DNA of 64,000 nucleotides from Microbulbifer sp. TB1203 (GTDB taxonomy: Bacteria; Pseudomonadota; Gammaproteobacteria; Pseudomonadales; Cellvibrionaceae). Both the position numbers and the translations under genes were made by a program. The notes beneath the pieces were generated by a model, which was given only the letters and a program-made list of their open reading frames with translations, ran no database searches and was not told the origin of the DNA. Each line of letters begins with the position of its first letter. The first letter of the stretch is position 1. The stretch covers positions 930,001 to 994,000 of the forward strand of contig NZ_CP116899.1 in the NCBI RefSeq assembly GCF_030997045.1, read 5' to 3'. Below, piece by piece: positions 44,738 through 53,186 of this stretch.

Positions 44738-46194
44738 CGCCAGAAAATCCGCGAAAAGACAATCAACAGCGGAAATATCTCCAACCGGCCGAATAGCATG
44801 GCCGCATACATCAGCCATTTCGCCTGGTCCGTGAGGCCTCCGAAACCCGTGGCGGTGTCCCCATAGCCCACGCCCATATTGTTGAGGCAGGCAGCGACGG
44901 TACCAAAAGCAGTCTTCAGGTCGTGCCCGCTGGCGACGACTCCCCAGATAAAGAAGCAGGCGAGAAAGACATACAGGAAGAAAAGCCCCCACACAGAGCG
45001 GATCACCCGCTCGGATACCACGGTTTTACTGACTTTGGGCAGGCTGAGGGCGTTTGGGTGGACCAGCTGCTTGATCTCCTCCTTGCCCTGGCGGTAGAGC
45101 ACCAGGAAACGCATGGCCTTGATGCCGCCGCAGGTGGAACCGACGCAGCCGCCGAAGAAACTGGAGCCGATTAGCAGGATTGCCACATGCTCAGGCCAGT
45201 TCGGATAACCAGCCGCGGTGAGGCCGTTGTCGGTCATGATGGACAGCGCCTGAAAAAAGCCGTGCACTAGCGCCCCCTGCGCGTCGAAGGTGCCGGCGCG
45301 GTACAGCTCTATACAGGTGAAACTCACCAGCAGGAACGCGATGGTGAAAAAAAAACGGAACTCGGAATCCCTCAGGATGGGTTTCAGGCTGACCTTGGTG
45401 ATGGCGAGGAAATAGAGCGCAAAATTGATGGCTGCCAGCAGGGTGAAGACACCGCCCACCAGTTCGATCGCCATACTGTTGGTATAGAAGCCCAGGCTGT
45501 CGCCATGAGAGGAGAATCCGCCCAGCGACACTGTAGACAAGCTGTGGCACACGGCGTCGAACCAACCCATGCCGGCGATGCGGTAGGAGAGGGCACAGAG
45601 CCCGGCGAGCGAAAGGTAGATAAACCACAGATGCTTGGCAGTATCTGCGATGCGCGGGGTGAGCTTGGTCTCCTTCAGCGGGCCGGGCATTTCAGATTGA
45701 TACAGCTTGGCACCACCGATACCCAGCAGCGGCATCACCGCGATGGCCAGCACGATAATCCCCAGGCCGCCGAGAAAGTTTAGCTGCGCGCGATAGTACA
45801 GTATGGAGAGCGGCAGCCTGTCGATATCCTGCAGAACCGATGCGCCAGTGGTGGTGATGCCGGAGATGCCTTCGAAAAACGCATCGGTCAGCGTCAGGTC
45901 GAGGCGGCTGTCGAGGATAAACGGGGTGGCGCTGGCGACGGAGAAAATGACCCAGAAGAGTACCACCACCAGAAAGCCGTCGCGGGTTCTCAGGCTTGTC
46001 GTTCGGTGTTGCGTACTCAAATAGCCCACGCCACCGAAGACCAGGGTAACCGCGAAAGTGATCAGGAAAGCGGAGATATCCGTTTCGTCATACAGCCAGC
46101 CGACGAAAGCCGGGACCAGCATTGTCAGGCTGTATAGGAAGACCAGAAAGCTGCACAGATGAAAAATAGTGGTTATTCGTTGGTACTTTTGCAT
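44731..46194 (-). CDS. trkH: Trk-type potassium uptake protein TrkH
   Basis: 487 residues with about ten membrane helices and the four filter loops: GITTTGASVL, LSTVSLGGFSSHG, IMTDNGLTAAGY and NNMGVGYGDTATG. SFFGGCVGSTCGGIKAMRFL precedes the last filter, as in proteobacterial TrkH. The protein is the membrane channel of the low-affinity, rapid K+ uptake system and normally needs the NAD-binding TrkA subunit. The two-domain TrkA is not in this window, so the KtrA-like protein at 47667 or a distant trkA must serve. Transcribed alone. Confidence 0.94.
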   Translation of the reverse strand: MQKYQRITTIFHLCSFLVFLYSLTMLVPAFVGWLYDETDISAFLITFAVTLVFGGVGYLSTQHRTTSLRTRDGFLVVVLFWVIFSVASATPFILDSRLDLTLTDAFFEGISGITTTGASVLQDIDRLPLSILYYRAQLNFLGGLGIIVLAIAVMPLLGIGGAKLYQSEMPGPLKETKLTPRIADTAKHLWFIYLSLAGLCALSYRIAGMGWFDAVCHSLSTVSLGGFSSHGDSLGFYTNSMAIELVGGVFTLLAAINFALYFLAITKVSLKPILRDSEFRFFFTIAFLLVSFTCIELYRAGTFDAQGALVHGFFQALSIMTDNGLTAAGYPNWPEHVAILLIGSSFFGGCVGSTCGGIKAMRFLVLYRQGKEEIKQLVHPNALSLPKVSKTVVSERVIRSVWGLFFLYVFLACFFIWGVVASGHDLKTAFGTVAACLNNMGVGYGDTATGFGGLTDQAKWLMYAAMLFGRLEIFPLLIVFSRIFWRY

Positions 46195-46302
46195 TAAATC
46201 GCCAAGGGTGGCCTGCTACCCGGTTTTGCGGTGAGATGCTAGAGAACTGCACCGTAACGAATCCAGTAGGTTTTGTTCCAAAGTCGTAAAGAAAACGTAA
46301 AT

Positions 46303-47670
46303 TTAGCCCACTTGCACCAATTCCTCCACATAGCGCACCCGCCTGCGCCTCGGCCTGGCCAGGGAGAAGGCCAGGGCCAGGGGGCCGATCCGCCCGGTGA
46401 ACATCAGTACCATCAGCACCATTTGCCCAGGCAGGGAGAGTTCGCCAGTGACACCCCGGGACAGGCCCACGGTGCCAAAAGCGGAAAACCCTTCGAACAC
46501 CAAATCCAGCAGCTGCAGTCGCGGTTCGAAAACCACCAGCAGGAAAGTGCCCAGTATCACCATCATCAGACTCAGCACCACCACGCTGTTGGCCCGGAAT
46601 ACCACATCGAGGGCCACCGTGCGCCGGAAGGCATTGGGCTGGGGCCGCCCGAGAAGAAAGGAGCGGGTGGCGAGAAGTATCACCATAAAGGTGCTCACCT
46701 TGATGCCCGAAGCGGTGGAGTTGCTGCCGGCACCGATAAACATCAGGAGAATGATCAGCAGGGTGCTGGGCACTATCAGCCCCGCGGTATCCACGGTGTT
46801 GAAACCGGCGGTACGCGGTGTCACAGCGGTAAACCACGCCGCCCAGGGGCGCTCGCCTGTGGGAAGGGAACCCAGGGTATGCGGGTTTTGCCACTCGAAC
46901 AGCATGATAAGCAGCCAGGCGCCCAGGGCCAGGATAGCAGTGCCGGACAGGGTGAGTTTGCTGTGCAGGCTGAGAGTGGAAAAGCGCCGATGGCGGCGCA
47001 GGTCCGTCAGCACGGTAAACCCCAGGCCGCCGACAATAAACAGCGCGGTGATCACCAGGTTGATCAGAGGGTGGCCCGCCCAGGCGCTGAGGCTGTCTGC
47101 GCGCAGGCCGAAGCCGGCGTTGTTGAACGCGGAGACTGAGTGAAAGAAGCTGAACCACAGCCCCTCCCAAAAGCCCATTTCCGGTACCCAGACCACTGCC
47201 ATCAGCACTGTGCCCAGGGCTTCCAGGGTGAACGCCAGCAGGGCCACCCGGCGCACCAGCGTGAGCATATCTCCGGGCGAGGTCTGGTTCATGGCCTCGC
47301 GCACCAGGTGCTGGCCGCGCAGGCCGAAGCGCACCCCCAGCGCCATCACCGTCAACGCGGCGAAAGTCATCAGGCCCAGGCCGCCCATGTGGATCAGCAC
47401 CAGCACCACGACCTGGCCGAACAGGGTCAGGGCGCTGCCGGTGTCCACCACCACCAGGCCGGTAACGGTAACCGCGGAGCAGGCGGTAAACAGTGCCTCG
47501 GAAAAGGCCAGTCCCCCGTGACTGGAAATGGGCAGCCAGAGGAGCAGGGCGCCGAGGGCGATCAGAACCAGGAAACTCATTGCGAGAATCGCCGGCGGGC
47601 TGTAGCGCCACGCGCGCTGCAAACCGAGCCTCATCATGCGGGTGTGGAGACCGGGAAACCAGATTCTCAT
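46303..47670 (-). CDS. ktrB: Ktr-type potassium uptake channel subunit
   Basis: 455 residues. It is shorter than TrkH and starts with two basic clusters (RMMRLGLQRAWRYSP) before the first helix. The filter loops are TACSAVTVTGLVVVDTGS, SVSAFNNAGFGL, VTPRTAGFNTVDT and GFSAFGTVGLSRG. GAGSNSTASGIKVSTF is the flexible-gate region. It matches KtrB/KtrD, the Na+-dependent K+ channel subunit regulated by a KtrA ring. It overlaps ktrA by four bases (ATGA), so synthesis of the two is coupled. Confidence 0.92.
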   Translation of the reverse strand: MRIWFPGLHTRMMRLGLQRAWRYSPPAILAMSFLVLIALGALLLWLPISSHGGLAFSEALFTACSAVTVTGLVVVDTGSALTLFGQVVVLVLIHMGGLGLMTFAALTVMALGVRFGLRGQHLVREAMNQTSPGDMLTLVRRVALLAFTLEALGTVLMAVVWVPEMGFWEGLWFSFFHSVSAFNNAGFGLRADSLSAWAGHPLINLVITALFIVGGLGFTVLTDLRRHRRFSTLSLHSKLTLSGTAILALGAWLLIMLFEWQNPHTLGSLPTGERPWAAWFTAVTPRTAGFNTVDTAGLIVPSTLLIILLMFIGAGSNSTASGIKVSTFMVILLATRSFLLGRPQPNAFRRTVALDVVFRANSVVVLSLMMVILGTFLLVVFEPRLQLLDLVFEGFSAFGTVGLSRGVTGELSLPGQMVLMVLMFTGRIGPLALAFSLARPRRRRVRYVEELVQVG

Positions 47671-48317
47671 AATTCTTCGGAAAAGCGCCGCAGGGCGTCC
47701 TCGTCGCCCACCAATACCAGGTGGTCGTTGCGGCGCAAGTGGTGATCGGGATCGGGCTGGAGGATCAGTTCCTGACCATGCTTGAGCGCCAGCAGGTGGA
47801 TTTTTTTACGATCGTATTTCAGCGCCGTAAGCGGCCGGTTTTCCAGGGCTTCGCCGGGACGGATCTCGATCAGGAAATAACTGTCCCCCAGGCTGATGTA
47901 GTCGAGCATATTGGGATGCGCCATGCTCTGGGCCACGCGCAACCCCATTTCGTATTCCGGGTGCAGGATGCGGTCGGCACCCAGCTTCTGCGCGATGCGG
48001 TGGTGGATGCTGGTAATGGCCTTCACCCAGATTTCCTTCGCGCCCAGGGACTTGACCAACATGGTACACAGGGTGCTGGCTTCAATATGTTCACCGATGG
48101 CGATCAGCACCGCATCAAACCGTTGCAGATCCAGCTCCTCCAGAGCCTCCTCATCAGTGGCATCGGCAATCACCGTCTGGGTGAGGCTGTCGGCGATGTG
48201 TTCGGCTTTCTCCTCGCTGGAATCCACTCCCAGCACTTCGTGACCCAGGCGCATCAGTTCCAGTGCCACGGCCGTGCCGAAGGCGCCGAGGCCGATAACT
48301 GCGAATTGTTTTTTCAT
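47667..48317 (-). CDS. ktrA: Ktr potassium uptake regulatory subunit (RCK protein)
   Basis: 216 residues, single RCK unit. The RCK_N Rossmann fold has VIGLGAFGTAVALEL (GxGxxG) and ends its second strand in GVDSSEE. The RCK_C domain (about 135-216) ends HLVLVGDEDALRRF. KtrA forms an octameric ring that binds ATP/ADP or NAD(H) and gates KtrB. It is the first gene of the ktrA-ktrB pair. No start alternative is needed. It is half the length of TrkA, which carries two such units. Confidence 0.93.
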   Translation of the reverse strand: MKKQFAVIGLGAFGTAVALELMRLGHEVLGVDSSEEKAEHIADSLTQTVIADATDEEALEELDLQRFDAVLIAIGEHIEASTLCTMLVKSLGAKEIWVKAITSIHHRIAQKLGADRILHPEYEMGLRVAQSMAHPNMLDYISLGDSYFLIEIRPGEALENRPLTALKYDRKKIHLLALKHGQELILQPDPDHHLRRNDHLVLVGDEDALRRFSEEL

Positions 48318-48380
48318 CTTCGATCCTTCTTTTCGGGACTACATGCGGAGCGAACAACCAGGTTCGTCCCCACAACGAAC

Positions 48381-48457
48381 TTTCGTGTTCCGGCGCAGGC
48401 TGGAATCCAGGGCCGCTGAGCTGGATGCCGGTACCGGATCAGATCCGGCGTGACGTT
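48381..48457. repeat. CCGGCGCAGGCTGGAATCCAG-type dispersed repeat
   Basis: TTCCGGCGCAGGCTGGAATC ... GCTGGATGCCGG ... GATCCGGCGTGACG contains internal palindromes (CTGGAATCCAG, CCGGATCAGATCCGG). It resembles a degenerate intergenic repeat seen in many proteobacteria. Only one copy is visible in this window. Confidence 0.45.
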
Positions 48458-48531
48458 CCTGCGCTGGTATGAGGAGTCGATGGCCTGATTTCAAACGGGG
48501 TATCTACATCGGGAGCGCGCCGCGCATTTTT

Positions 48532-48996
48532 TCACCACTTGTCCGGCACCCGCACCGCCACTACGTCCGCGGCGGCGCACAGGCGGCCACCGCTGGAAAG
48601 AGTGCAGTGCAGAACAGTTTTTCTCTCGCCGCGGTCGACGATTTTTGCCTCCAGTATGACAGGCTGGTCGATAGGGGCAGGAGCTTTGTACTGGACATCC
48701 AGCCTGCCGGTGGCGAACCAGATTTTCTCTCCGCCGCCCACTTCCCGGCCGGCCTGGCGGTAGCCGTCGTCAATGGCGGTGCAGATGGTGTGGCAGTCGA
48801 TAACCGTGGCGATAACGCCGCCGTTGAGGTAGTGAGTGGGGCCGGCGCAGTGGTGGGGCAGGGGAGTGAACTCGCAGCGGGTCTCGTCGTCGCCGGTCCA
48901 GTAACTCTTGATCTGCAGGCCCTGGCGGTTGTCTGGACCGCAACCGAAGCAGTGGTTGTCGGGTATCCGGTCCTGTATTGCAATCTGTTCAGCCAC
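48532..48996 (-). CDS. PaaI-type thioesterase, hotdog fold
   Basis: 154 residues from GTG 48996 (MAEQIAIQDRIPDNHCFGCG), with GGAGAAG upstream. The NHCFGCGPDN start and YLNGGVIATVIDCHTICTA contain the hotdog catalytic helix region. FATGRLDVQYKAPAPID and ADVVAVRVPDKW end the fold. It probably hydrolyses an acyl-CoA. The substrate is unknown. The much longer open frame upstream overlaps the divergent serine-hydrolase gene and is not coding. Confidence 0.8.
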   Translation of the reverse strand: MAEQIAIQDRIPDNHCFGCGPDNRQGLQIKSYWTGDDETRCEFTPLPHHCAGPTHYLNGGVIATVIDCHTICTAIDDGYRQAGREVGGGEKIWFATGRLDVQYKAPAPIDQPVILEAKIVDRGERKTVLHCTLSSGGRLCAAADVVAVRVPDKW

Positions 48997-49122
48997 AATC
49001 TTCTCCAATCCTGGTGCCCTGTACGGCGGGCACTTTTGGCCGGCAATGCTAAACGATTTGCGCGGACCAGGGGAAGGAACTACCCTTGCGCCTGATTTTT
49101 TTCCGGATAAAAGACCACGCTC

Positions 49123-50268
49123 ATGGAAATCCACGGCTTCTGCGCCCCCGGTTTCGAATCCCTCTACGACACCTTTGCCGAGAACTTCCGCGATTGCGGC
49201 GATACCGGCGCAGCTTTCGCGGTGCGTCAGCACGGCGAACTGATCGTCTCTCTGTGGGCGGGCAGCGCGGACCGCGAGGGGCGGGAACCCTACACAGAGG
49301 ACACCCTGGCCAATGTGTTCTCCTCCTCCAAGGGCGTACTGGCGCTGTTGGCGCTGCAGCAGGTGGCCGCCTGCGAGCTGGACCTGGACCGCCCGGTAGC
49401 GGATTACTGGCCGGAATTTGCCGCCGCCGGCAAAGAGGCGGTCACCCCTCGACAGCTGTTGTGCCACCGTGCCGGACTGATCGCCTTTCGCGAAAAGGTC
49501 GCAGATGATCTCATTTACGACTGGGCTGCCGCCTGCTCCCAGGTGGCAGCCACCGAACCCTGGTGGACGCCGGGCACCCGTCAGGGCTATTCCCCGTTCC
49601 TGTTCGGCTGGAGCTTGGGCGGGCTGCTGGAGCGGGCAACCGGGCTATCTCTGACGGAACTCTACCGTCACGGATTGGCTGAACCGCTGGACCTGGATGG
49701 CGGATTCGGTGCTCTGGGCCACAGGTCCACTCGGATCGCGGATGTCGGTCCCCTCAAAAAGCCATTGCCGGAACTGCGTGAAAACGCGGTGGGCCGGGCC
49801 ATAAAAGAGGAACGTGGAGGCCCCGTGGCCATGGCGTTTACCAATCCGGTGAGCCTGATGATGGGTACCAACAGCCGGGAGTGGCGCGGCGCGGTGATTC
49901 CCGCGGCCAACGGTCATTTCAGCGCGCGGGATCTCGCCGCCATCTACGGCGACCTGGCGCTGGACGCTCCCAACTGCCTGCCAGCGGAACTGGTGCGCGA
50001 GGCCGGGCGCGAACAGAGCCGCGGACGTGATGCCATACTGCGGGCGGAAGTGAGTTTCGGCGCGGGCTTTATCCTGCGAGGCAGTTCCGCCGACCTGCGC
50101 TTTGGCGGTCCCCGGGGTTTCGGTCATCCGGGGGCCGGGGGCAGTGTGGGTTTTGCCGATCCGGAGAGGGAGCTCGGCTGCGGCTATGTCACCACCCGTT
50201 TGGGCCAGAGCCTGTTTATGGACCGGCGCTCGGCGAACCTGGTGGAACAACTGTATGGGATTTTGTGA
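49123..50268 (+). CDS. class C beta-lactamase-like serine hydrolase
   Basis: 381 residues. The nucleophile motif SxxK is S67-S-S-K70 in NVFSSSKGVLALLAL. The Tyr of the YxN-type second motif is in GYSPFLFGWSLGG. GHPGAGGSVGFADPERELG supplies the third, HxG-type motif. No signal peptide is seen, so it is probably a cytoplasmic esterase of the EstB group and not an antibiotic-degrading enzyme. It is divergent from the thioesterase and overlaps slyX by one base (TGATG). Confidence 0.87.
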   Translation: MEIHGFCAPGFESLYDTFAENFRDCGDTGAAFAVRQHGELIVSLWAGSADREGREPYTEDTLANVFSSSKGVLALLALQQVAACELDLDRPVADYWPEFAAAGKEAVTPRQLLCHRAGLIAFREKVADDLIYDWAAACSQVAATEPWWTPGTRQGYSPFLFGWSLGGLLERATGLSLTELYRHGLAEPLDLDGGFGALGHRSTRIADVGPLKKPLPELRENAVGRAIKEERGGPVAMAFTNPVSLMMGTNSREWRGAVIPAANGHFSARDLAAIYGDLALDAPNCLPAELVREAGREQSRGRDAILRAEVSFGAGFILRGSSADLRFGGPRGFGHPGAGGSVGFADPERELGCGYVTTRLGQSLFMDRRSANLVEQLYGIL

Positions 50269-50489
50269 TGGATAGGCTGGCGGAACTGAATACGCGAGTG
50301 GAGGAACTGGAGAGTCGCCTGGCTTTCCAGGAGGATACCCTGGCTCAACTCAACGATGTGATCGCAGCGCAGGATGCGAATATCCGCGCTCTGGTGGTTC
50401 GATTAAAGGAATTAGGTGACAAGTACCGGGACCTTTCCTTCGAGCTGCATAGCGGGGGGCGGCAGGACGAAAAGCCACCTCATTACTGA
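50268..50489 (+). CDS. slyX: SlyX family protein
   Basis: 73 residues, mostly one heptad-patterned coiled coil (RLAELNTRVEELESRLAFQE through LVVRLKELGDK). It ends GGRQDEKPPHY, where the PPHY tail is the SlyX signature. The function of the family is unknown. ATG 50268 shares its A with the TGA of the preceding gene, so translation is coupled. A GTG one codon upstream is the alternative. Confidence 0.92.
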   Translation: MDRLAELNTRVEELESRLAFQEDTLAQLNDVIAAQDANIRALVVRLKELGDKYRDLSFELHSGGRQDEKPPHY

Positions 50490-51131
50490 AATTCTGTCGC
50501 AATATTTGATACGTCGGTACCCTAATCGCTGTGTCGTAGGCTTCCATTTCGGTTAATCAGGAACTTTTCTAAAAAAAGCCTTTCCCTTCCCAATACCAAG
50601 TATTGACAAACTTTTTTCCACATGCCGAGGGGGGCCGGACGATAGGCTTGCTCACTCCGACGAAATTGGTACGCTAGGGTTTGAAATTCCCATAACTTAT
50701 TGTTTTTTAAAGAGAAAAATAAGAAGTTTAAAAAGTGGGCAAATTGCTGGGGACGAGAGTTCGCGCCGCTTGGCGTTCCCTTTTCCCGGTTCATTCACAG
50801 AGTTATCCACAGAAATTGTGGAAGACAGCTGTTCTTGCGACCACTGTGCCACCAGCGGCGGCATACTCACCGGCCTGACCACTTCCAGACATTTTCCTTT
50901 CGATAATTGTGGGCTGTCCGGTAGACCTGCTTCCCATTTCCGCCTAGTCTTCTGTTCCGAAAAAAGGGGGCCGGATTCAGCTTACAGACAGCTGGTCGCG
51001 GCAATACTCCCTCCCGGATCGGGGAGGCTAACAGCCTGTCAAACTTGGGACTGTCCCAAGTTTGACAGGCTGTGACTCTTCCCAAATCTCGACACCCGTT
51101 CACCGATAGCAAGTGTTTAGGAGAACCTTAC
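50490..51131. other. 642-bp gene-free region with DnaA-box-like sites and AT-rich tract
   Basis: No convincing coding sequence. TTATCCACA at 50803-50811 is a perfect DnaA-box consensus. TTTTCCACA at about 50613-50621 fits TTWTNCACA. An AT-rich run lies at about 50685-50740 (CATAACTTATTGTTTTTTAA...). A TATTGACA near 50601 looks like a -35 box. Near the right end is a 43-bp palindrome. The region is markedly AT-richer than its neighbours. I do not claim a replication origin, because no origin-linked genes are present. Confidence 0.4.
51031..51073. repeat. 43-bp perfect palindrome
   Basis: ACAGCCTGTCAAACTTGGGA and its exact reverse complement, with a 3-base centre (CTG, of which the outer C and G also pair), form a 21-bp stem. 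It lies 58 bases before the OmpA-type lipoprotein start. No T-run follows on the plus strand. It may be a repeat, an operator or a transcript-processing hairpin. Confidence 0.8.
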
Positions 51132-51782
51132 ATGAAAAAATGGGTAGCAATTTTCGCATTGGGCTCACTGGTGGGCTGTACTACGCTGGACCCTTATACA
51201 GGGGAAAGCAAAACCAGCAATGTGGCCAAGGGCGCCGGCGCTGGCGCCGTTGCGGGGGCCATCCTTGGTGCAGCTACCGCGAGCAAGAAGGACCGCAAGA
51301 AAGGCGCGATCACCGGCGCCGTGGGTGGTGCGGCTATCGGTGGCGGCATCGGCTACTATATGGACCGCCAGGAAGCGGCCTTGCGCCAGCGCCTGGAAGG
51401 CACGGGTGTGCGGGTGCAGCGCGAGGGCGACAATATTCGCCTGATTATGCCCGGCAACATTACCTTTGCCACTGACCGCGCCGAAATCCGTACCGACTTC
51501 TACGACACCCTGGACTCCGTGGTGGTTGTGCTGAAGGAGTTCGACCAGACCGCCATCCGGGTCAGTGGCCATACCGACAGCACCGGCTCCGACGTCTACA
51601 ACCAAACCCTGAGTGAGCGTCGTGCAAACTCTGTCTCCAGCTTCTTCAGCGGTCGCGGTATAGCCAGTGGCCGTGTACAAGCGGTGGGTTACGGCGAGCG
51701 TTATCCCATCGCCAGCAACGACTCGGAATCCGGCCGCCAGGCGAACCGCCGGGTGGAGCTGGAGTTGCTGCCGCTCAAATAA
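51132..51782 (+). CDS. OmpA family lipoprotein with glycine zipper (YiaD-like)
   Basis: 216 residues. The lipoprotein signal ends LVGC (Cys at about residue 16). A glycine zipper follows (GAGAGAVAGAILGAAT and GAVGGAAIGGGIGYYM, residues about 38-80). The OmpA peptidoglycan-binding domain (about 105-216) includes FATDRAEI, RVSGHTDSTGSDVYN, LSERRANSV and YPIASNDSESGRQANRRVE. It tethers the outer membrane to peptidoglycan. TTTAGGAGAACCTT precedes ATG 51132. Confidence 0.93.
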   Translation: MKKWVAIFALGSLVGCTTLDPYTGESKTSNVAKGAGAGAVAGAILGAATASKKDRKKGAITGAVGGAAIGGGIGYYMDRQEAALRQRLEGTGVRVQREGDNIRLIMPGNITFATDRAEIRTDFYDTLDSVVVVLKEFDQTAIRVSGHTDSTGSDVYNQTLSERRANSVSSFFSGRGIASGRVQAVGYGERYPIASNDSESGRQANRRVELELLPLK

Positions 51783-51790
51783 TATGAGAC

Positions 51791-52002
51791 AAAACGGCAG
51801 GACAGCCGTTTTGGACGCCGAAGGCGCCCGGAGGGCGAGGGCCATGGATGGCCCGAGTCACTAAACGGCAAAGCCGAAGGCGCCCGGAGGGTGAGGGCCA
51901 TGGATGGCCCGAGTCACAAAACGCAGGACAGCCGTTTTGGACGCCGAAGGCGCCCGGAGGGCGAGCAGTTCGGCGCTCCGAGCCATGGATGGCCCGAGTC
52001 AC
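51791..52002. repeat. three tandem copies of an AAACGGCAGGACAGCCGTTT-headed repeat
   Basis: Units at 51791-51861, 51862-51917 and 51918-52002 share GCCGAAGGCGCCCGGAGGG and GCCATGGATGGCCCGAGTCAC. Unit 2 lacks part of the hairpin head and unit 3 carries a CAGTTCGGCGCTCCGA insertion. Related modules occur at 8300-8380 and 38670-38735. The cluster ends 45 bases before the next gene. Confidence 0.9.
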
Positions 52003-52047
52003 AAAGGGTATCCTACAGATACTTTTTTTTGTTTGGGAGGAAACAGA

Positions 52048-52500
52048 GTGGCGAAGACAATACCGGCCGCAATAGCCGCGATTGCACTCAGCCTGTCGGC
52101 GCTCTGTATCTCGCAGGAATCTCTGGAAGCCGGGGAAGAGCGAGGCGACACTTTCGCCGAGCGCTTTGCGGAGGCGGAACTGGTGGCCCAGGTGCAGATC
52201 GCCGGAATTCACCGGGATGTGGACAGCGCTCTCTCCGAACCGGGCATGGTGGCGCTTCTCGGCTATGTCTACTCCGCGGTTTCCCAACAGGTGTGGAAAG
52301 GTGAAGCCAATCGCCTGATTGCCTTCCGGCTGGGACTGGACGCCTGCGAACAAAAACTGGAAAAGGGCGCCCGCTATCTGATTTTCGCCCGCCCGGACAG
52401 CCGTGGCCGCCTGCAACTATATAGTTGTGACGCGGTAATCCCCGAGGCTGAAGCCGCCCCCTTGCTCGCCCGTCTCAAGGAATTCGATCTCCAGGGTTGA
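52048..52500 (+). CDS. secreted protein, possible TIMP/netrin-like fold
   Basis: 150 residues from GTG 52048, with TTTGGGAGGAAACAGA upstream. A signal peptide covers about residues 1-22 (AIAAIALSLSALCIS). The body reads as a TIMP/NTR-like OB fold: FAEAELVAQVQIAG, SAVSQQVWKGEA, then LDACEQKLEKGARYLIFARP with Cys, and LQLYSCDAVIPEAEAAPLLARL with the second Cys. The family resemblance (C - G-x-x-YL-F-A - C - A-x-x-L) is by pattern only. Function unknown. The open frame continues upstream into the tandem repeats, which is not considered coding. Confidence 0.6.
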   Translation: MAKTIPAAIAAIALSLSALCISQESLEAGEERGDTFAERFAEAELVAQVQIAGIHRDVDSALSEPGMVALLGYVYSAVSQQVWKGEANRLIAFRLGLDACEQKLEKGARYLIFARPDSRGRLQLYSCDAVIPEAEAAPLLARLKEFDLQG

Positions 52501-52661
52501 TAACGCCCCGCCCTGCCGTTGTAGATACCCTGTTTCAACCCAACTTCTTGATGCTCTGGCCTCATTGTGGGGGCGCCGGCATAAGTGTCTACACTCCGGT
52601 GATGACTGGAAACAATCCTCATGGTCGGGGAGCGTCGTAGGGATTGCAAGGAGGCTTTCAA

Positions 52662-53186
52662 ATGGCAAAAGATCCAGCTTTTAAAAAACAGGAGGAAAAC
52701 AGAGGTGCTGAGATCGCGGATTACTGGCCACTGTTCAGCCTGATCCTCGTCTCCCTGTTGGCTGGAGTGGCTATCACTGTCTCCACCCGCGGTGACATGA
52801 TCGCCGGCATGCATTACGCAATGGGATTTTTCCTGTGCGTTTTTGCACTCCTGAAACTTTTCCACCCAACCGCTTTCGCCGACGGCTTTGAAATGTACGA
52901 CCTGCTTGCCAGGCGATGCCGGCTATATGGCTATCTGTACCCGGTGATCGAGCTCATTCTGGGCCTTGGCTTTCTGTCGATGCTATTTCCCCAGGTTGTC
53001 TATGGCGCAACCATCCTGATACTGGGTTTTGGCGCCATCGGCGTAATCAGCGCCCTCCGCCGGGGGCTGGATATCAATTGCCCCTGTATGGGCTCCATCC
53101 TCGACGTACCGCTCAGCACAGTAACCCTGACAGAGGACCTGGGCATGGTGGTAATGGCCATCATCATGTGGTCGATGCGGCTGTAG
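52662..53186 (+). CDS. MauE/DoxX-like membrane protein
   Basis: 174 residues with four or five membrane helices (about 26-46, 54-74, 88-106, 110-131 and 155-172). GLDINCPCMGSILDVPLSTV carries a CPC pair just before the last helix, a pattern seen in MauE/MerT-like redox or metal-associated membrane proteins. No thioredoxin-like partner is adjacent. The start at ATG 52662 follows GGAGG, and TTG 52644 would add six residues. Role unknown. Inner membrane. Confidence 0.65.
   Translation: MAKDPAFKKQEENRGAEIADYWPLFSLILVSLLAGVAITVSTRGDMIAGMHYAMGFFLCVFALLKLFHPTAFADGFEMYDLLARRCRLYGYLYPVIELILGLGFLSMLFPQVVYGATILILGFGAIGVISALRRGLDINCPCMGSILDVPLSTVTLTEDLGMVVMAIIMWSMRL

Noticed and set aside
46273..47745. 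Long open frames on the plus strand opposite ktrB and ktrA
   Set aside because: They are antisense shadows in GC-rich DNA: low-complexity His/Gln/Arg composition, no ribosome binding site, and they lie opposite well-supported transporter genes.
48997..49467. N-terminal extension of the thioesterase gene
   Set aside because: It overlaps the start of the divergent serine hydrolase, and PaaI-type proteins begin near the chosen GTG.
50490..51131. Chromosomal replication origin
   Set aside because: Only one perfect and one consensus-compatible DnaA box are seen, no origin-linked genes are present, and skew cannot be computed here. Reported only as a site to check.
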